DNA of 64,000 nucleotides, taken from positions 62,001-126,000 of the forward strand of contig CAUQNX010000006.1 in the NCBI GenBank assembly GCA_963519845.1, in the 5' to 3' direction. This stretch comes from Moellerella sp963519845. Its GTDB lineage: Bacteria > Pseudomonadota > Gammaproteobacteria > Enterobacterales > Enterobacteriaceae. This document shows positions 1 through 7,992 of the stretch, one piece after another. Below the pieces are notes generated by a model. That model worked only from the letters and a program-made list of their open reading frames with translations. It was not told the DNA's origin and did not search any database. The first letter of the stretch is position 1, and the number at the start of each line of letters is the position of its first letter. The position numbers and the translations under genes are program-made.

Positions 1-1
1 T

Positions 2-1345
2 TTGTTTGTCTATTTATCAGCATGGAGAGCTTGGTCAAATAGACGCTTAGCGTACAACGCACTATTTATCTATTTATCTACATTAATTGTTTTTTCCATT
101 GGGACTTATAATGTTCTTGATCCAATAGTCACTATGTTTGTGACTATGACGATGTTCTTCTTTCAATGGGGAATAACCACAACCAGTTTTAATCAAAAAC
201 TTACTGCTTATATACTGATTGGTATCGCTTGCAGTTTTGGTTTTTTAACCAAAGGTTTTTTGGCTCTATTGTTACCCTCGCTGATTATGTTGGTAAGCGC
301 GATATATTTTCGTCAATTTAAAGATGTATTTTTATTCTCTTTTGTTGCCCTCTGTTCTGCTTTTTTAGTCAGCTTACCTTGGGTCTTTATGATCGCTAAT
401 CGTGAAGCTGACTACTGGAACTACTTCTTTTGGGTTGAACATATTCAGCGTTTTATGTCTGATGATGCGCAGAATAGCTCACCTTTTTGGTTCTATATGC
501 CAATATTGTTGGCGGGTCTACTTCCCTGGTTAGGGTACTTCTTTGGTGCCATGATGCGAGCCGCTAAACAAAAAGGTATTGATTGGTATTTCTTGTTTTG
601 GTTTGTTATTCCATTTGCTTTTTTTAGTATCACTAAAGGTAAGTTGCTGACGTATATTCTGCCTTGTATTGCTCCTGTCTCGATCTTAATTGCCGCTTAT
701 GTTGAGAAATGTTTAGTTGAGAACAAAACGAAGATTATCAAATTAAATGCGGGTATAAATCTCTTTATTGGTCTGCTAGCTGCTAGTGCAGTTTTACTCT
801 CTAATTATGTGCCTCAGTGGAATTTTTATGGGCAAAATGAGCAGGGTAAATTTTTTGCTGCCGTGGCTATTTTCATCTTTTGGGCTATTGTCGCCATCAT
901 CTCTTTTCAGCGTCGTTTTTGGGCATTAGCTGGCGCTTGTACATTAGCGTTAAGTTTGACGGTGGGATATGTAATACCAGAGCAAGTTGAAAGCAAAAAT
1001 ACCCCACAACGGGTCCTTGAAAAGTATCGAGATGACTTATCAGATAAAACCTATTTGATGACAAATAACGTTGGGCTAGGTACATCATTGGCTTGGGTAC
1101 TTAAGCGTAGCGATATAACTATGCTCTATCAACGGGGTGAATTGGCTTATGGTTTGGCTTATCCCGATGTAATAAATCGTTTCTATCAACTAGAGCAGCT
1201 GACTGAATTACTTGAAAAAAATGACTATCAAGATGTTGCGGTAATTGTTGAGGCCGGTCAAAAAAGAGTCTTAGAGGCACTTCCTGGCAATCCGCGAATA
1301 ATCCGTGAAGGAGACTTGATGCTTATTTTTTATGATAAGAAATAA
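2..1345 (+). CDS. arnT: Lipid A L-Ara4N transferase ArnT, 5'-truncated by window edge
   Basis: Inner-membrane glycosyltransferase that moves 4-amino-4-deoxy-L-arabinose from undecaprenyl phosphate to lipid A on the periplasmic face, giving polymyxin resistance. The visible 447 residues are mostly hydrophobic segments (many Trp/Phe-rich helices) followed by a soluble C-terminal part of about 110 residues, the layout of the ArnT/PMT family. The family is usually about 550 residues, so roughly 100 N-terminal residues lie left of the window and the annotated start is only the edge of the sequence. The C-terminal end at a TAA is intact. It would be the distal part of an arn operon whose other genes are outside the window. 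The family call is from recognised sequence character; arnT rather than another GT-C transferase is likely but not proven. Confidence 0.85.
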   Translation: MFVYLSAWRAWSNRRLAYNALFIYLSTLIVFSIGTYNVLDPIVTMFVTMTMFFFQWGITTTSFNQKLTAYILIGIACSFGFLTKGFLALLLPSLIMLVSAIYFRQFKDVFLFSFVALCSAFLVSLPWVFMIANREADYWNYFFWVEHIQRFMSDDAQNSSPFWFYMPILLAGLLPWLGYFFGAMMRAAKQKGIDWYFLFWFVIPFAFFSITKGKLLTYILPCIAPVSILIAAYVEKCLVENKTKIIKLNAGINLFIGLLAASAVLLSNYVPQWNFYGQNEQGKFFAAVAIFIFWAIVAIISFQRRFWALAGACTLALSLTVGYVIPEQVESKNTPQRVLEKYRDDLSDKTYLMTNNVGLGTSLAWVLKRSDITMLYQRGELAYGLAYPDVINRFYQLEQLTELLEKNDYQDVAVIVEAGQKRVLEALPGNPRIIREGDLMLIFYDKK

Positions 1346-1452
1346 AGCCAAATATTTGCTTGTCTATCAGATTGAGCCAAGTGTGGAAAAAAGAGGATTG
1401 ACTGTCATGCGCAAAGAATTTACTCTCCAATGACTTTAAATTTATCAATGTT

Positions 1453-1644
1453 ATGGTTGTTTATCTTCATTATGCCAACAAGGGAAGCTTGGTTATCAAC
1501 TTAGATGAGAGGATAACAATTAGCGTGTTGGATGAGTTTATTCAAACGATAAATAGTCATATAGATTGTTCTTTTTTAACTCAGACGTTTGATGTGTTTT
1601 TAATCAAACGGGAAGGGAAGCACAGGAGTTTTAATAATGAGTAA
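1453..1644 (+). CDS. Small hypothetical protein (63 aa)
   Basis: I do not recognise this protein. It is 63 residues, soluble, with a beta-rich start and one Cys, and no clear motif. The ATG lacks a good ribosome binding site, so the start is uncertain. Its stop overlaps the start of the next small gene by 8 bases, which suggests translational coupling. It lies between arnT and the convergent efflux operon. It could be a genuine small gene co-transcribed with the next one, or a chance reading frame. Confidence 0.4.
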   Translation: MVVYLHYANKGSLVINLDERITISVLDEFIQTINSHIDCSFLTQTFDVFLIKREGKHRSFNNE

Positions 1645-1819
1645 TGAACAACAGAGTAAAGCTTATACACGCGATGATTATGACAAAGATGTCAAAATGG
1701 TTAAATATCTACTAAAAAGTGATCCTGATAATGCATTGATTGATAGGTTAATGCTTAGAATCGACTCTTATAAGGAACGCGCGCCAGAATTTGCTGATAC
1801 TAACTCGCCAATCAAATAA
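1637..1819 (+). CDS. Small hypothetical protein (60 aa)
   Basis: Unrecognised 60-residue, highly charged, probably helical protein (Lys/Asp/Arg-rich, no membrane segment, no Cys). An AGGAG ribosome binding site sits 8 bases before the ATG, which supports translation much better than for the preceding ORF. It overlaps that ORF by 8 bases. It is followed by a strong palindrome at 1849-1878 that may end transcription. No function is assigned. Confidence 0.6.
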   Translation: MSNEQQSKAYTRDDYDKDVKMVKYLLKSDPDNALIDRLMLRIDSYKERAPEFADTNSPIK

Positions 1820-1848
1820 AAATATTAAACCGCAGTTTATTTTCAGTT

Positions 1849-1878
1849 CTCGATAGCCTGTTTATGCAGGCTATCGAG
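1849..1878. terminator. Perfect 12-bp stem-loop between converging genes
   Basis: Arms CTCGATAGCCTG and CAGGCTATCGAG flank the loop TTTATG. It sits between small plus-strand genes and the minus-strand efflux operon, the expected place for a shared terminator. Neither side has a strong T-tract, so its action as an intrinsic terminator is uncertain. Confidence 0.55.
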
Positions 1879-1893
1879 GTTCAAAATGGGCTG

Positions 1894-1974
1894 TTATTTA
1901 CGTTTTTTAGTCACAGGTTTAACTGGCGGTGTTAACTCACGATAAATCATCAGTAATGCATAGCTGTTATTCAT
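1894..1974 (-). CDS. Possible 26-aa protein at the end of the RND efflux operon
   Basis: An ATG begins one base after the stop of the RND permease gene and opens a 26-codon frame ending in TAA. A good Shine-Dalgarno (AGAGGAA) lies 7-9 bases before it, inside the permease stop region. The product has a short hydrophobic patch near its start (SYALLMIY) and a basic tail (KPVTKKRK). Small proteins that bind RND pumps are known (AcrZ with AcrB), but this one is not recognisably AcrZ. Existence is supported only by the ribosome binding site, the spacing and the operon position. Confidence 0.4.
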   Translation of the reverse strand: MNNSYALLMIYRELTPPVKPVTKKRK

Positions 1975-1975
1975 T

Positions 1976-4900
1976 TTAGAGTTCCTCTGATTGTTTAAGT
2001 AGGCGATCTGCTTCAGCTAGCTCATAACGACGAGGTGTCAGTACAGCTGCTGAATGATTTCGAGCAATCAATGTATAAATAGTGGGTAGAACAAATAGCG
2101 TAAACAGTGTCCCTACCAGCATTCCAGTGACAATTACCAGTCCGAGGCCAAAACGACTATTGGCTCCTGCACCAGTGGCAAATAATAGTGGCACTAAACC
2201 AATCACCATTGCGGCGGTGGTCATTAAAATAGGGCGTAAACGGATTTGAGCGGCTTTTAAAATAGCGTGACGACGATCTAATCCCTCATTGGCTTGTAAT
2301 TCATTAGCAAATTCCACCATTAGAATCCCATGTTTACTAATCAAGCCGATTAATGTCACTAAGCCTATCTGAGTATAAATATTGAGCGTGGCATAACCCA
2401 AAGCCAAGGGAATTAAGGCGCCACAAATAGAGAGTGGTACTGTAATTAAGATGATCAAAGGATCGAGTAAGCTTTCATATTGTGCTGCGAGAACCAGATA
2501 GATAATTATTAGCGCCGCAATAAACGCAAAGGCGAGAGTATTACCTTCTTGTGTGTATTGACGTGAATCTGACTGCCAGTCATAAGTAAAACCAGTGGGA
2601 AGTTCATTGGCAATATCCTGCAAATAAGCCACTGCTTCACCCAAGGTCACACCATAGGCTGGGATAGCTTGGAAAATAGCGGCATTCTGCTGATTAAATT
2701 GAGTTAATTTATTCGGCTCAATCAGTGTTTTAATCTCAACCACTGTGGAAAGTGGAATAAGTGTGCTGTCTTGCGTTTTGACAAAATGGCGCGATAAGGC
2801 TTCTGGTGTAAGGCGTTGACTCCGGACACTCTGCGGGATCACATCATAAGCGCGGCCATCCATACCAAATCGATTGATATAGTTCTCCCCCACCAATAGA
2901 GTTAGAGATTCACCGATATCTTGCATACTAATTCCCAAACTATTGGCTTTAGCGCGGTTAATAGTTACTTCGACAACGGGATTGTTGTAGTCTAAATCAC
3001 TATCAACCACCATAAATAGGCCACTTTCTCGCGCTTTCTGTTTTACTTCTTCCATGGTTTTAAACAGAACTTCATAGCTTTGTGGGCTGCGTAATACCAT
3101 CTGTATGGGTAAACCGCCGGTTGAGCCCGGTAGTGCCGGTAATTGGAAAACAAAAATACTATTTCCTTCGACATCACCAACCATACCTTGAAGTTCGACT
3201 TGGACTTTTGCCGCACTGCGTTCACGTTTATCCCATGCGGTTAGGTTTGTGCCACCAAAACTGGAAGAAGGGCCATCAGTACCATTGATAATCCAAGTAC
3301 TTTCTGTCTCAGGCAAGCGCATAAATACGTCATGCAGTTTATGAGAGAAGCGTTCGACATAGTCTAAATTGGCATGCTGCGGTGATTTAATGGCAGTTAA
3401 TACACTGGCTTGGTCTTCAACGGGGGATAATTCCCGTGGTGCAGATTGATAGAGGAAGGGTAAGCTAATAAAGACTAATAGGGCTAAACTTCCGGTAATC
3501 CAGCGATTTTTCAGTGAAAAATTAAGTCCAGCTGAATAATAACGGGCAAGCGCAGAGAAAAAACGTTCCGCGGCTAGCGCCATACGACCTTCATTCTGCT
3601 TCGAATTCAGCATAAATGAGCTCATAACTGGCGAAAGTGTTAATGCTACTATGCCAGAAACAATCACCGCACCAGCCAAGGTCAGGGCGAACTCTTTAAA
3701 TAGTGCGCCAGTTAATCCTGACATCAAACCGATAGGGGCGTAGACAGCGGCAAGAGTGATTGTCATGGCGACAACTGGGCCAGAAACTTCACGCGCGCCA
3801 ATTAATGCTGCAAGGATGGGGGATTTTCCCTCTTCGATATGGCGATGCACGTTTTCTACTACTACGATCGCATCATCAACTACCAGCCCAATTGCTAAAA
3901 CCATCGCAAGTAAGGTTAGTAAATTAATGCTGAAACCAAATGCCATCATTAAACCCGCAGCACCTAACATGGATAATGGAATGGCGATAATAGGAATAAT
4001 CACGCTGCGCATTGAGCCAAGACATAAATAGATAACGACAATAACAATTAACAGGGCTTCAATTAAGGTATTGAATACTTGATCGATTGAGGCTTTGATA
4101 AAACGAGATGTTTCAAACGCCATCTCAATTTTCACCCCTGGTGGCAGGGTTTTCACGATATCTGGCATCAATTTATTCATGCCATCAACGATTACCAGTG
4201 GGTTTCCTGTTGGTGTGGCAAATAAACCCAGATAAATCGCTGGCTCTCCATTCATTAAACCACTGGTATCCGTTGAAGCCGCGCCAAGTTCAACGGTGGC
4301 AACATCTTTTAGGCGAACAAGACTATTTCCATCATTGCGGATCACCAGATCGCGGAACTCATCCACGTTAGTTAAATCGGTATTTACCGACACGTTAGAG
4401 ATGACAAACTCGCCTTTCACCTTACCCGGTGCCGCTTGATAGTTATTTTGCCGCACCGCCTGTGATACATCTGCCGCCGTTAAGCCGCGTCCCGCCAGTT
4501 TGTCTGCATCCAACCATAAACGCATCGCCAGTTTTTGCCCACCAAACACTTGTACTTTGGCGACACCTTCAATCGAGGAGTAGAGCGGTTCGACAACTCG
4601 CGATAAATAATCGGTTAATGCGGGAATAGCCAGTGTGGTACTGGAGAAACCAATATAAGCCACAGCAGTCGATTCCCCCGATGAGAGCTCGATAACAGGA
4701 TCATAAGCCTCTTTCGGCAGCTTATAGCGAACCTGATTTACCTTGGCCATCACTTGCGTAAGTGCTTGAGTTGAATCAGTGTTTAGCTCCATACGCACAG
4801 TCACCACGCTGCGACCCTGTACTGATGACGAGGAGAGATAATCAATTCCCTCGACCGAAGAGACCGCCTGAGAAATAGGTTGGGTAATAAATCCTTGTAT

Positions 4901-5080
4901 CAATTTAGAGGCTGCACCCGGATATTCCGTCGAAATCGTGATAGTCGAGCTTTCTAATTGTGGATATTGGCGAATCGGCAACTTACTTAGTGAAAAGAGG
5001 CCTAATAACACAATCAGCGCACTGACGACCAAAGCAAGAACCGGACGACGCACAAAAATATCAGTAAATTTCATCTTCAC
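1976..5080 (-). CDS. RND multidrug efflux permease (HAE-1 family, MexI-like)
   Basis: Inner-membrane proton-driven drug/toxin exporter of 1034 residues, the normal length for HAE-1 permeases. It begins with the typical FTDIFVRRPVLA amphipathic start and first membrane helix, has a large periplasmic loop, a second helix cluster carrying the Asp-Asp proton-relay pair in GLVVDDAIVVVENV, a second periplasmic loop, and a final helix cluster ending near residue 1010. The adaptor gene lies 5 bases upstream in the same operon; no outer-membrane factor is present, so a TolC-type channel from elsewhere would be needed. The divergent soxR gene and SoxR-type promoter parallel the SoxR-controlled mexGHI-opmD pump of Pseudomonas aeruginosa. 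The substrate is not visible; redox-active aromatics are a reasonable inference given the regulator and the indole-oxidation genes next door. Confidence 0.93.
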   Translation of the reverse strand: MKMKFTDIFVRRPVLALVVSALIVLLGLFSLSKLPIRQYPQLESSTITISTEYPGAASKLIQGFITQPISQAVSSVEGIDYLSSSSVQGRSVVTVRMELNTDSTQALTQVMAKVNQVRYKLPKEAYDPVIELSSGESTAVAYIGFSSTTLAIPALTDYLSRVVEPLYSSIEGVAKVQVFGGQKLAMRLWLDADKLAGRGLTAADVSQAVRQNNYQAAPGKVKGEFVISNVSVNTDLTNVDEFRDLVIRNDGNSLVRLKDVATVELGAASTDTSGLMNGEPAIYLGLFATPTGNPLVIVDGMNKLMPDIVKTLPPGVKIEMAFETSRFIKASIDQVFNTLIEALLIVIVVIYLCLGSMRSVIIPIIAIPLSMLGAAGLMMAFGFSINLLTLLAMVLAIGLVVDDAIVVVENVHRHIEEGKSPILAALIGAREVSGPVVAMTITLAAVYAPIGLMSGLTGALFKEFALTLAGAVIVSGIVALTLSPVMSSFMLNSKQNEGRMALAAERFFSALARYYSAGLNFSLKNRWITGSLALLVFISLPFLYQSAPRELSPVEDQASVLTAIKSPQHANLDYVERFSHKLHDVFMRLPETESTWIINGTDGPSSSFGGTNLTAWDKRERSAAKVQVELQGMVGDVEGNSIFVFQLPALPGSTGGLPIQMVLRSPQSYEVLFKTMEEVKQKARESGLFMVVDSDLDYNNPVVEVTINRAKANSLGISMQDIGESLTLLVGENYINRFGMDGRAYDVIPQSVRSQRLTPEALSRHFVKTQDSTLIPLSTVVEIKTLIEPNKLTQFNQQNAAIFQAIPAYGVTLGEAVAYLQDIANELPTGFTYDWQSDSRQYTQEGNTLAFAFIAALIIIYLVLAAQYESLLDPLIILITVPLSICGALIPLALGYATLNIYTQIGLVTLIGLISKHGILMVEFANELQANEGLDRRHAILKAAQIRLRPILMTTAAMVIGLVPLLFATGAGANSRFGLGLVIVTGMLVGTLFTLFVLPTIYTLIARNHSAAVLTPRRYELAEADRLLKQSEEL

Positions 5081-5085
5081 TTTCC

Positions 5086-6189
5086 TTATGGCGTGCCAGC
5101 CGTAGTTTTCGCCGTCAGCGTATCTTGTGCGACGGGAACAATTGCGGTGCCATCACTCAGTTTTAGCTGGCCAGAAGTGATCACCCTTTGTCCTGCGGTT
5201 AAACCTTGTTCAATCTCAGCAATTCCATCCCAACGCTGGCCAATTTTGACCGAAACACGCTGCGCCTTCATCGCTGATCCTTCACCTTGCGCAATAAATA
5301 CTGTATCGCCATAAGCGGTATAGGTGATGGCGGTTTCTGGGATGGTAAGTACCTGATTATTGGCCTGACGCACCACATTCACATTGGCATACATACCAGC
5401 TTTGAGTTGCCCTTGTGTATTATTTAATGTGGCTTGTACTTGAACGGTACGGGATTTACCAATTAAGGGGTCAATAGCCGAAATTTTGGCGGGAAAACGC
5501 TGATTGGGATAAGCATCAACTGTAATATCAACAACTTGTCCTGCATGTAGCTCAGGTGTGGCTTGTTCATCTAAGGAAAAATTCAATTTTAAAATCCGTG
5601 TATCGACCAAACTGGCAATCATCTCACCTGGATTGAGGTATTGACCTTCATGGACTTGGCGAATACCAATAGTGCCATCAAAAGGTGCACGAATTGATTT
5701 TTGCGCAATCAATGCCTGTGTTTGGCGCAATGAGCCCTGCGCCATATCGCGATCAGCTTGAGTGCTATCGACTTGTGCTTCGGCGACAAGATTTTTAGCA
5801 TATAGCGTGCGCGTACGCTCATGAAGTCGAGAGGCATTGCGCAACTGGGCTTGATAACGTGTCAAATCAGCCTGTTCCACCGCATTATTGAGCTGAACTA
5901 ATAGCTGCCCTTTTTTTACAGTCTCACCAGACTGAAAATCAATTTGCGTAATACGGCCGCTGGTTTCAGAGGCAACAAAGACCTGTTGCCCCGCTTCGAG
6001 TTCACCAACACCAAAAAATGTTCTAGGGGCACTATTTAGTGTGACATCCGCCAATGCCACTTTGGTCGGAGGATACTGATAAGCCGTCTCTTCACTCTTT
6101 TCATCCTGTTGGTTGGTGGCGTAAACCGTCGCCCCTAAACCCATGACAGCAAGCGCAATACAGACACTGACGAGGTTTTTTTTCTTCAT
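5086..6189 (-). CDS. RND efflux periplasmic adaptor (membrane fusion protein)
   Basis: 367-residue HlyD/MexH-type periplasmic adaptor that links the RND permease to an outer-membrane channel. It starts with a signal peptide (basic KKK, hydrophobic core, then VYA), with no lipobox Cys, so it may be anchored only by the signal helix. A lipoyl-like half (ASETSGRITQIDF), a helical hairpin around residues 100-155, the second lipoyl half (IRAPFDGTIGIRQVHEGQYL) and beta-barrel/membrane-proximal domains follow in the usual order. A good AAGG ribosome binding site precedes the ATG. It is the first gene of the pump operon and is driven by the promoter that contains the SoxR box at 6304-6321. Confidence 0.92.
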   Translation of the reverse strand: MKKKNLVSVCIALAVMGLGATVYATNQQDEKSEETAYQYPPTKVALADVTLNSAPRTFFGVGELEAGQQVFVASETSGRITQIDFQSGETVKKGQLLVQLNNAVEQADLTRYQAQLRNASRLHERTRTLYAKNLVAEAQVDSTQADRDMAQGSLRQTQALIAQKSIRAPFDGTIGIRQVHEGQYLNPGEMIASLVDTRILKLNFSLDEQATPELHAGQVVDITVDAYPNQRFPAKISAIDPLIGKSRTVQVQATLNNTQGQLKAGMYANVNVVRQANNQVLTIPETAITYTAYGDTVFIAQGEGSAMKAQRVSVKIGQRWDGIAEIEQGLTAGQRVITSGQLKLSDGTAIVPVAQDTLTAKTTAGTP

Positions 6190-6273
6190 AATGACACCTT
6201 ACTTTGACGATTTTGCTCTGTAGCCATAACCATATTGGCAATAAGCGGCAAAAAATTACGTCAATCTAATGAG

Positions 6274-6302
6274 TTGACAAACTGAGTAGGGCGCACTATA
6301 AA
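6274..6302 (+). promoter_or_regulatory. soxR promoter (sigma70)
   Basis: TTGACA (6274-6279) and TATAAA (6297-6302) are separated by 17 bases, a near-perfect sigma70 promoter pointing at soxR. The SoxR box lies just downstream, where bound SoxR could repress its own gene. Confidence 0.8.
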
Positions 6303-6325
6303 ACCTCAAGTTAAGTTTAGGTCAA
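6295..6325 (-). promoter_or_regulatory. SoxR-dependent promoter of the RND pump operon, with SoxR box
   Basis: On the minus strand TTGACC (6325-6320) and TATAGT (6300-6295) are separated by 19 bases. The over-long 19-bp spacer is the hallmark of MerR/SoxR-activated promoters. Within it lies CCTCAAGTTAAGTTTAGG (6304-6321), an almost perfect copy of the SoxR dyad CCTCAAGTTAACTTGAGG as I know it. This directly predicts that oxidised SoxR activates the efflux operon. Confidence 0.88.
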
Positions 6326-6340
6326 TAGAGGAATGTAAAA

Positions 6341-6847
6341 ATGTTAGAAAAAGAGGGAGAAAAAGTAGTAAGTGAAGTTTCTTCCAGAAAAAACAAAAAA
6401 AATCTCGATATTTCCCGTGCTTTGACGGTCGGTGAATTATCGAAACGAAGTGGTGTTCCTGTTTCAACGATCCATTTCTATGAGACCAAAGGATTGATTA
6501 AAAGCACGCGAACACAGGGTAATCAGCGACGATTTCCCTCAATAGTGTTGCGCTATATTGCGATTATCAAAGTGGCTCAGAGTACAGGGATACCATTAAA
6601 AGAGATCCAAGAAGCATTAGGTCAATATCCGGCAAATAGTGCATTAACGGCTGATCAATGGACTGAAATGTCGACAGCATGGCAGGTTACTCTGGATAAG
6701 CGAATTCAAAAATTGACTCGTTTGCGCAATGAGCTAAATCATTGTATCGGTTGTGGTTGCCTCTCTTTGGCTGAGTGCCCGTTACGTAATCCAGATGATG
6801 TTTGGGGAAATCGAGGCCCAGGTCCTCAGATCCTCGAACGTCCCTAA
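6341..6847 (+). CDS. soxR: Redox-sensitive MerR-family regulator SoxR
   Basis: 168-residue MerR-family activator. After a charged N-terminal extension of about 25 residues comes the winged HTH (LTVGELSKRSGVPVSTIHFYE), a dimerisation helix, and the [2Fe-2S] motif C-x2-C-x-C-x5-C at residues 135, 138, 140 and 146, which is diagnostic of SoxR. The C-terminal GNRGPGPQIL is also SoxR-like. SoxR is usually about 150-155 residues; the extra length is N-terminal, and AGAGGA sits 8 bases before this ATG, supporting the long start. The gene is divergent from the pump operon, unlike the enteric soxR-soxS arrangement, and no soxS is adjacent. It probably senses redox-active compounds and switches on the pump. 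Confidence 0.93.
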   Translation: MLEKEGEKVVSEVSSRKNKKNLDISRALTVGELSKRSGVPVSTIHFYETKGLIKSTRTQGNQRRFPSIVLRYIAIIKVAQSTGIPLKEIQEALGQYPANSALTADQWTEMSTAWQVTLDKRIQKLTRLRNELNHCIGCGCLSLAECPLRNPDDVWGNRGPGPQILERP

Positions 6848-7172
6848 CATTATTGATAGCCAGATTCTCAAGTTCAAGGAAGAACTTTCCCTCCCCGTTT
6901 GATATCAAGCTTTTCACTTTACGGATAGTCTGTGCCAGAAATGGCTAATCCAATGAATTTTATTCTCTTTTTTTTGCAAAATATGGCGCTGCATGGATAG
7001 AACTTGCGTTCATCGGCTACCGCATTGAGCCATTTTTAACTGAATATACCTCTTGTTAATTAATTGTAGCGATATTGTAACTTAGATGATTGTGAGCAAG
7101 CCAAATAGATCAGGTTTGTTTCTCTGATTAGATGGTTACTCAGTTCGCCTATCAGCAACAAGAGGAAGCATC
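6848..7172. other. Intergenic region before the upper indole-oxidation operon
   Basis: About 325 bases with no supported gene. It must hold the promoter of the operon starting at 7173, but no convincing -35/-10 pair is visible, which fits an activator-dependent promoter (the AraC-type regulator at 18219-19226 is a candidate). The gene's ribosome binding site AGAGGA lies at about 7160-7165. Confidence 0.5.
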
Positions 7173-7955
7173 ATGAAAGGGTTAGACAATAAAATCGCCA
7201 TTGTCACTGGTGGAGCAACCAAAATTGGCGCTACAGTCGCCAAGATCTTGACTGAATATGGTGTGAAAGTAACTATTTTCGATATTGACCAAATCAATGG
7301 TGAGAAAGTTGCACAACAAGTTGCCAATATTGATTTTATCGCTGTAGATATTACCGATGATAATCAATTAAAACAAGCTATTGACCAAGTTTCCGCCAAG
7401 CAGGGACAGCTAGATTTTCTGGTTAATCTCGCCGCTACCTATCTTGATGAAGGGCCGAATTCATCAAGGGCAGAGTGGCTGACCGCCCTCAATACCAATG
7501 TTGTGAGTGCTGTTATGGCAGCGAAATTTGCCCATCATCATCTTGCTGCTACGCAAGGAGCGATAGTCAATTTTACCAGTATCTCCTCCTCGATTGCGCA
7601 AACAGGGCGCTGGCTCTATCCCGCATCCAAAGCCACGTTACTATCAGTGACTCGTAGCCAAGCGATGGATTATGCAGCTGATCATATTCGAGTTAACTCT
7701 GTTTCTCCTGGTTGGACTTGGTCTCGCGTAATGGATGAATTAACGGCGGGCGATAGACAAAAAACCGATCAAGTGGCCGCCGATTATCATTTACTCGGTC
7801 GCGTGGCCGATCCTGAAGAAGTTGCTCAAGTTGTTGCCTTCTTACTCTCTGATTTAGCTAGTTTTATCACCGGTGCTGATTATGCCGTCGATGGGGGCTA
7901 TTCAGCTATGGGCCCAGAGCAAGCAAAGCCTGCTATTCCGCGCCTCGCCGAATAA
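7173..7955 (+). CDS. Short-chain dehydrogenase/reductase, probable indole-dihydrodiol/dioxindole step
   Basis: 260-residue classical SDR. The cofactor motif TGGATKIG is at residues 13-20 and the catalytic YxxxK (YPASK) with the upstream Ser-rich stretch (TSISSS) is in place; the C-terminal DGG is typical. It opens an operon with a StyA-like monooxygenase and its flavin reductase. The Acinetobacter iif indole cluster pairs the same three classes, where the SDR (IifB) oxidises indole-2,3-dihydrodiol to 3-hydroxyindolin-2-one (dioxindole). That role is inferred from context here; sequence alone shows only an NAD(P)-dependent SDR. Confidence 0.85.
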   Translation: MKGLDNKIAIVTGGATKIGATVAKILTEYGVKVTIFDIDQINGEKVAQQVANIDFIAVDITDDNQLKQAIDQVSAKQGQLDFLVNLAATYLDEGPNSSRAEWLTALNTNVVSAVMAAKFAHHHLAATQGAIVNFTSISSSIAQTGRWLYPASKATLLSVTRSQAMDYAADHIRVNSVSPGWTWSRVMDELTAGDRQKTDQVAADYHLLGRVADPEEVAQVVAFLLSDLASFITGADYAVDGGYSAMGPEQAKPAIPRLAE

Positions 7956-7992
7956 TTGGTGTGGTTTATTCTACTCTATTGAGGATCAGATT

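Noticed and set aside
3756..4031. Plus-strand frames inside the RND permease gene
   Set aside because: They are antisense to a full-length, well-conserved permease and show no family features.
7873..7992. N-terminal extension of the StyA-like monooxygenase frame into the SDR gene
   Set aside because: The FAD motif starts at 7993 right after a good ribosome binding site; the extension overlaps the SDR coding sequence and has no family support.
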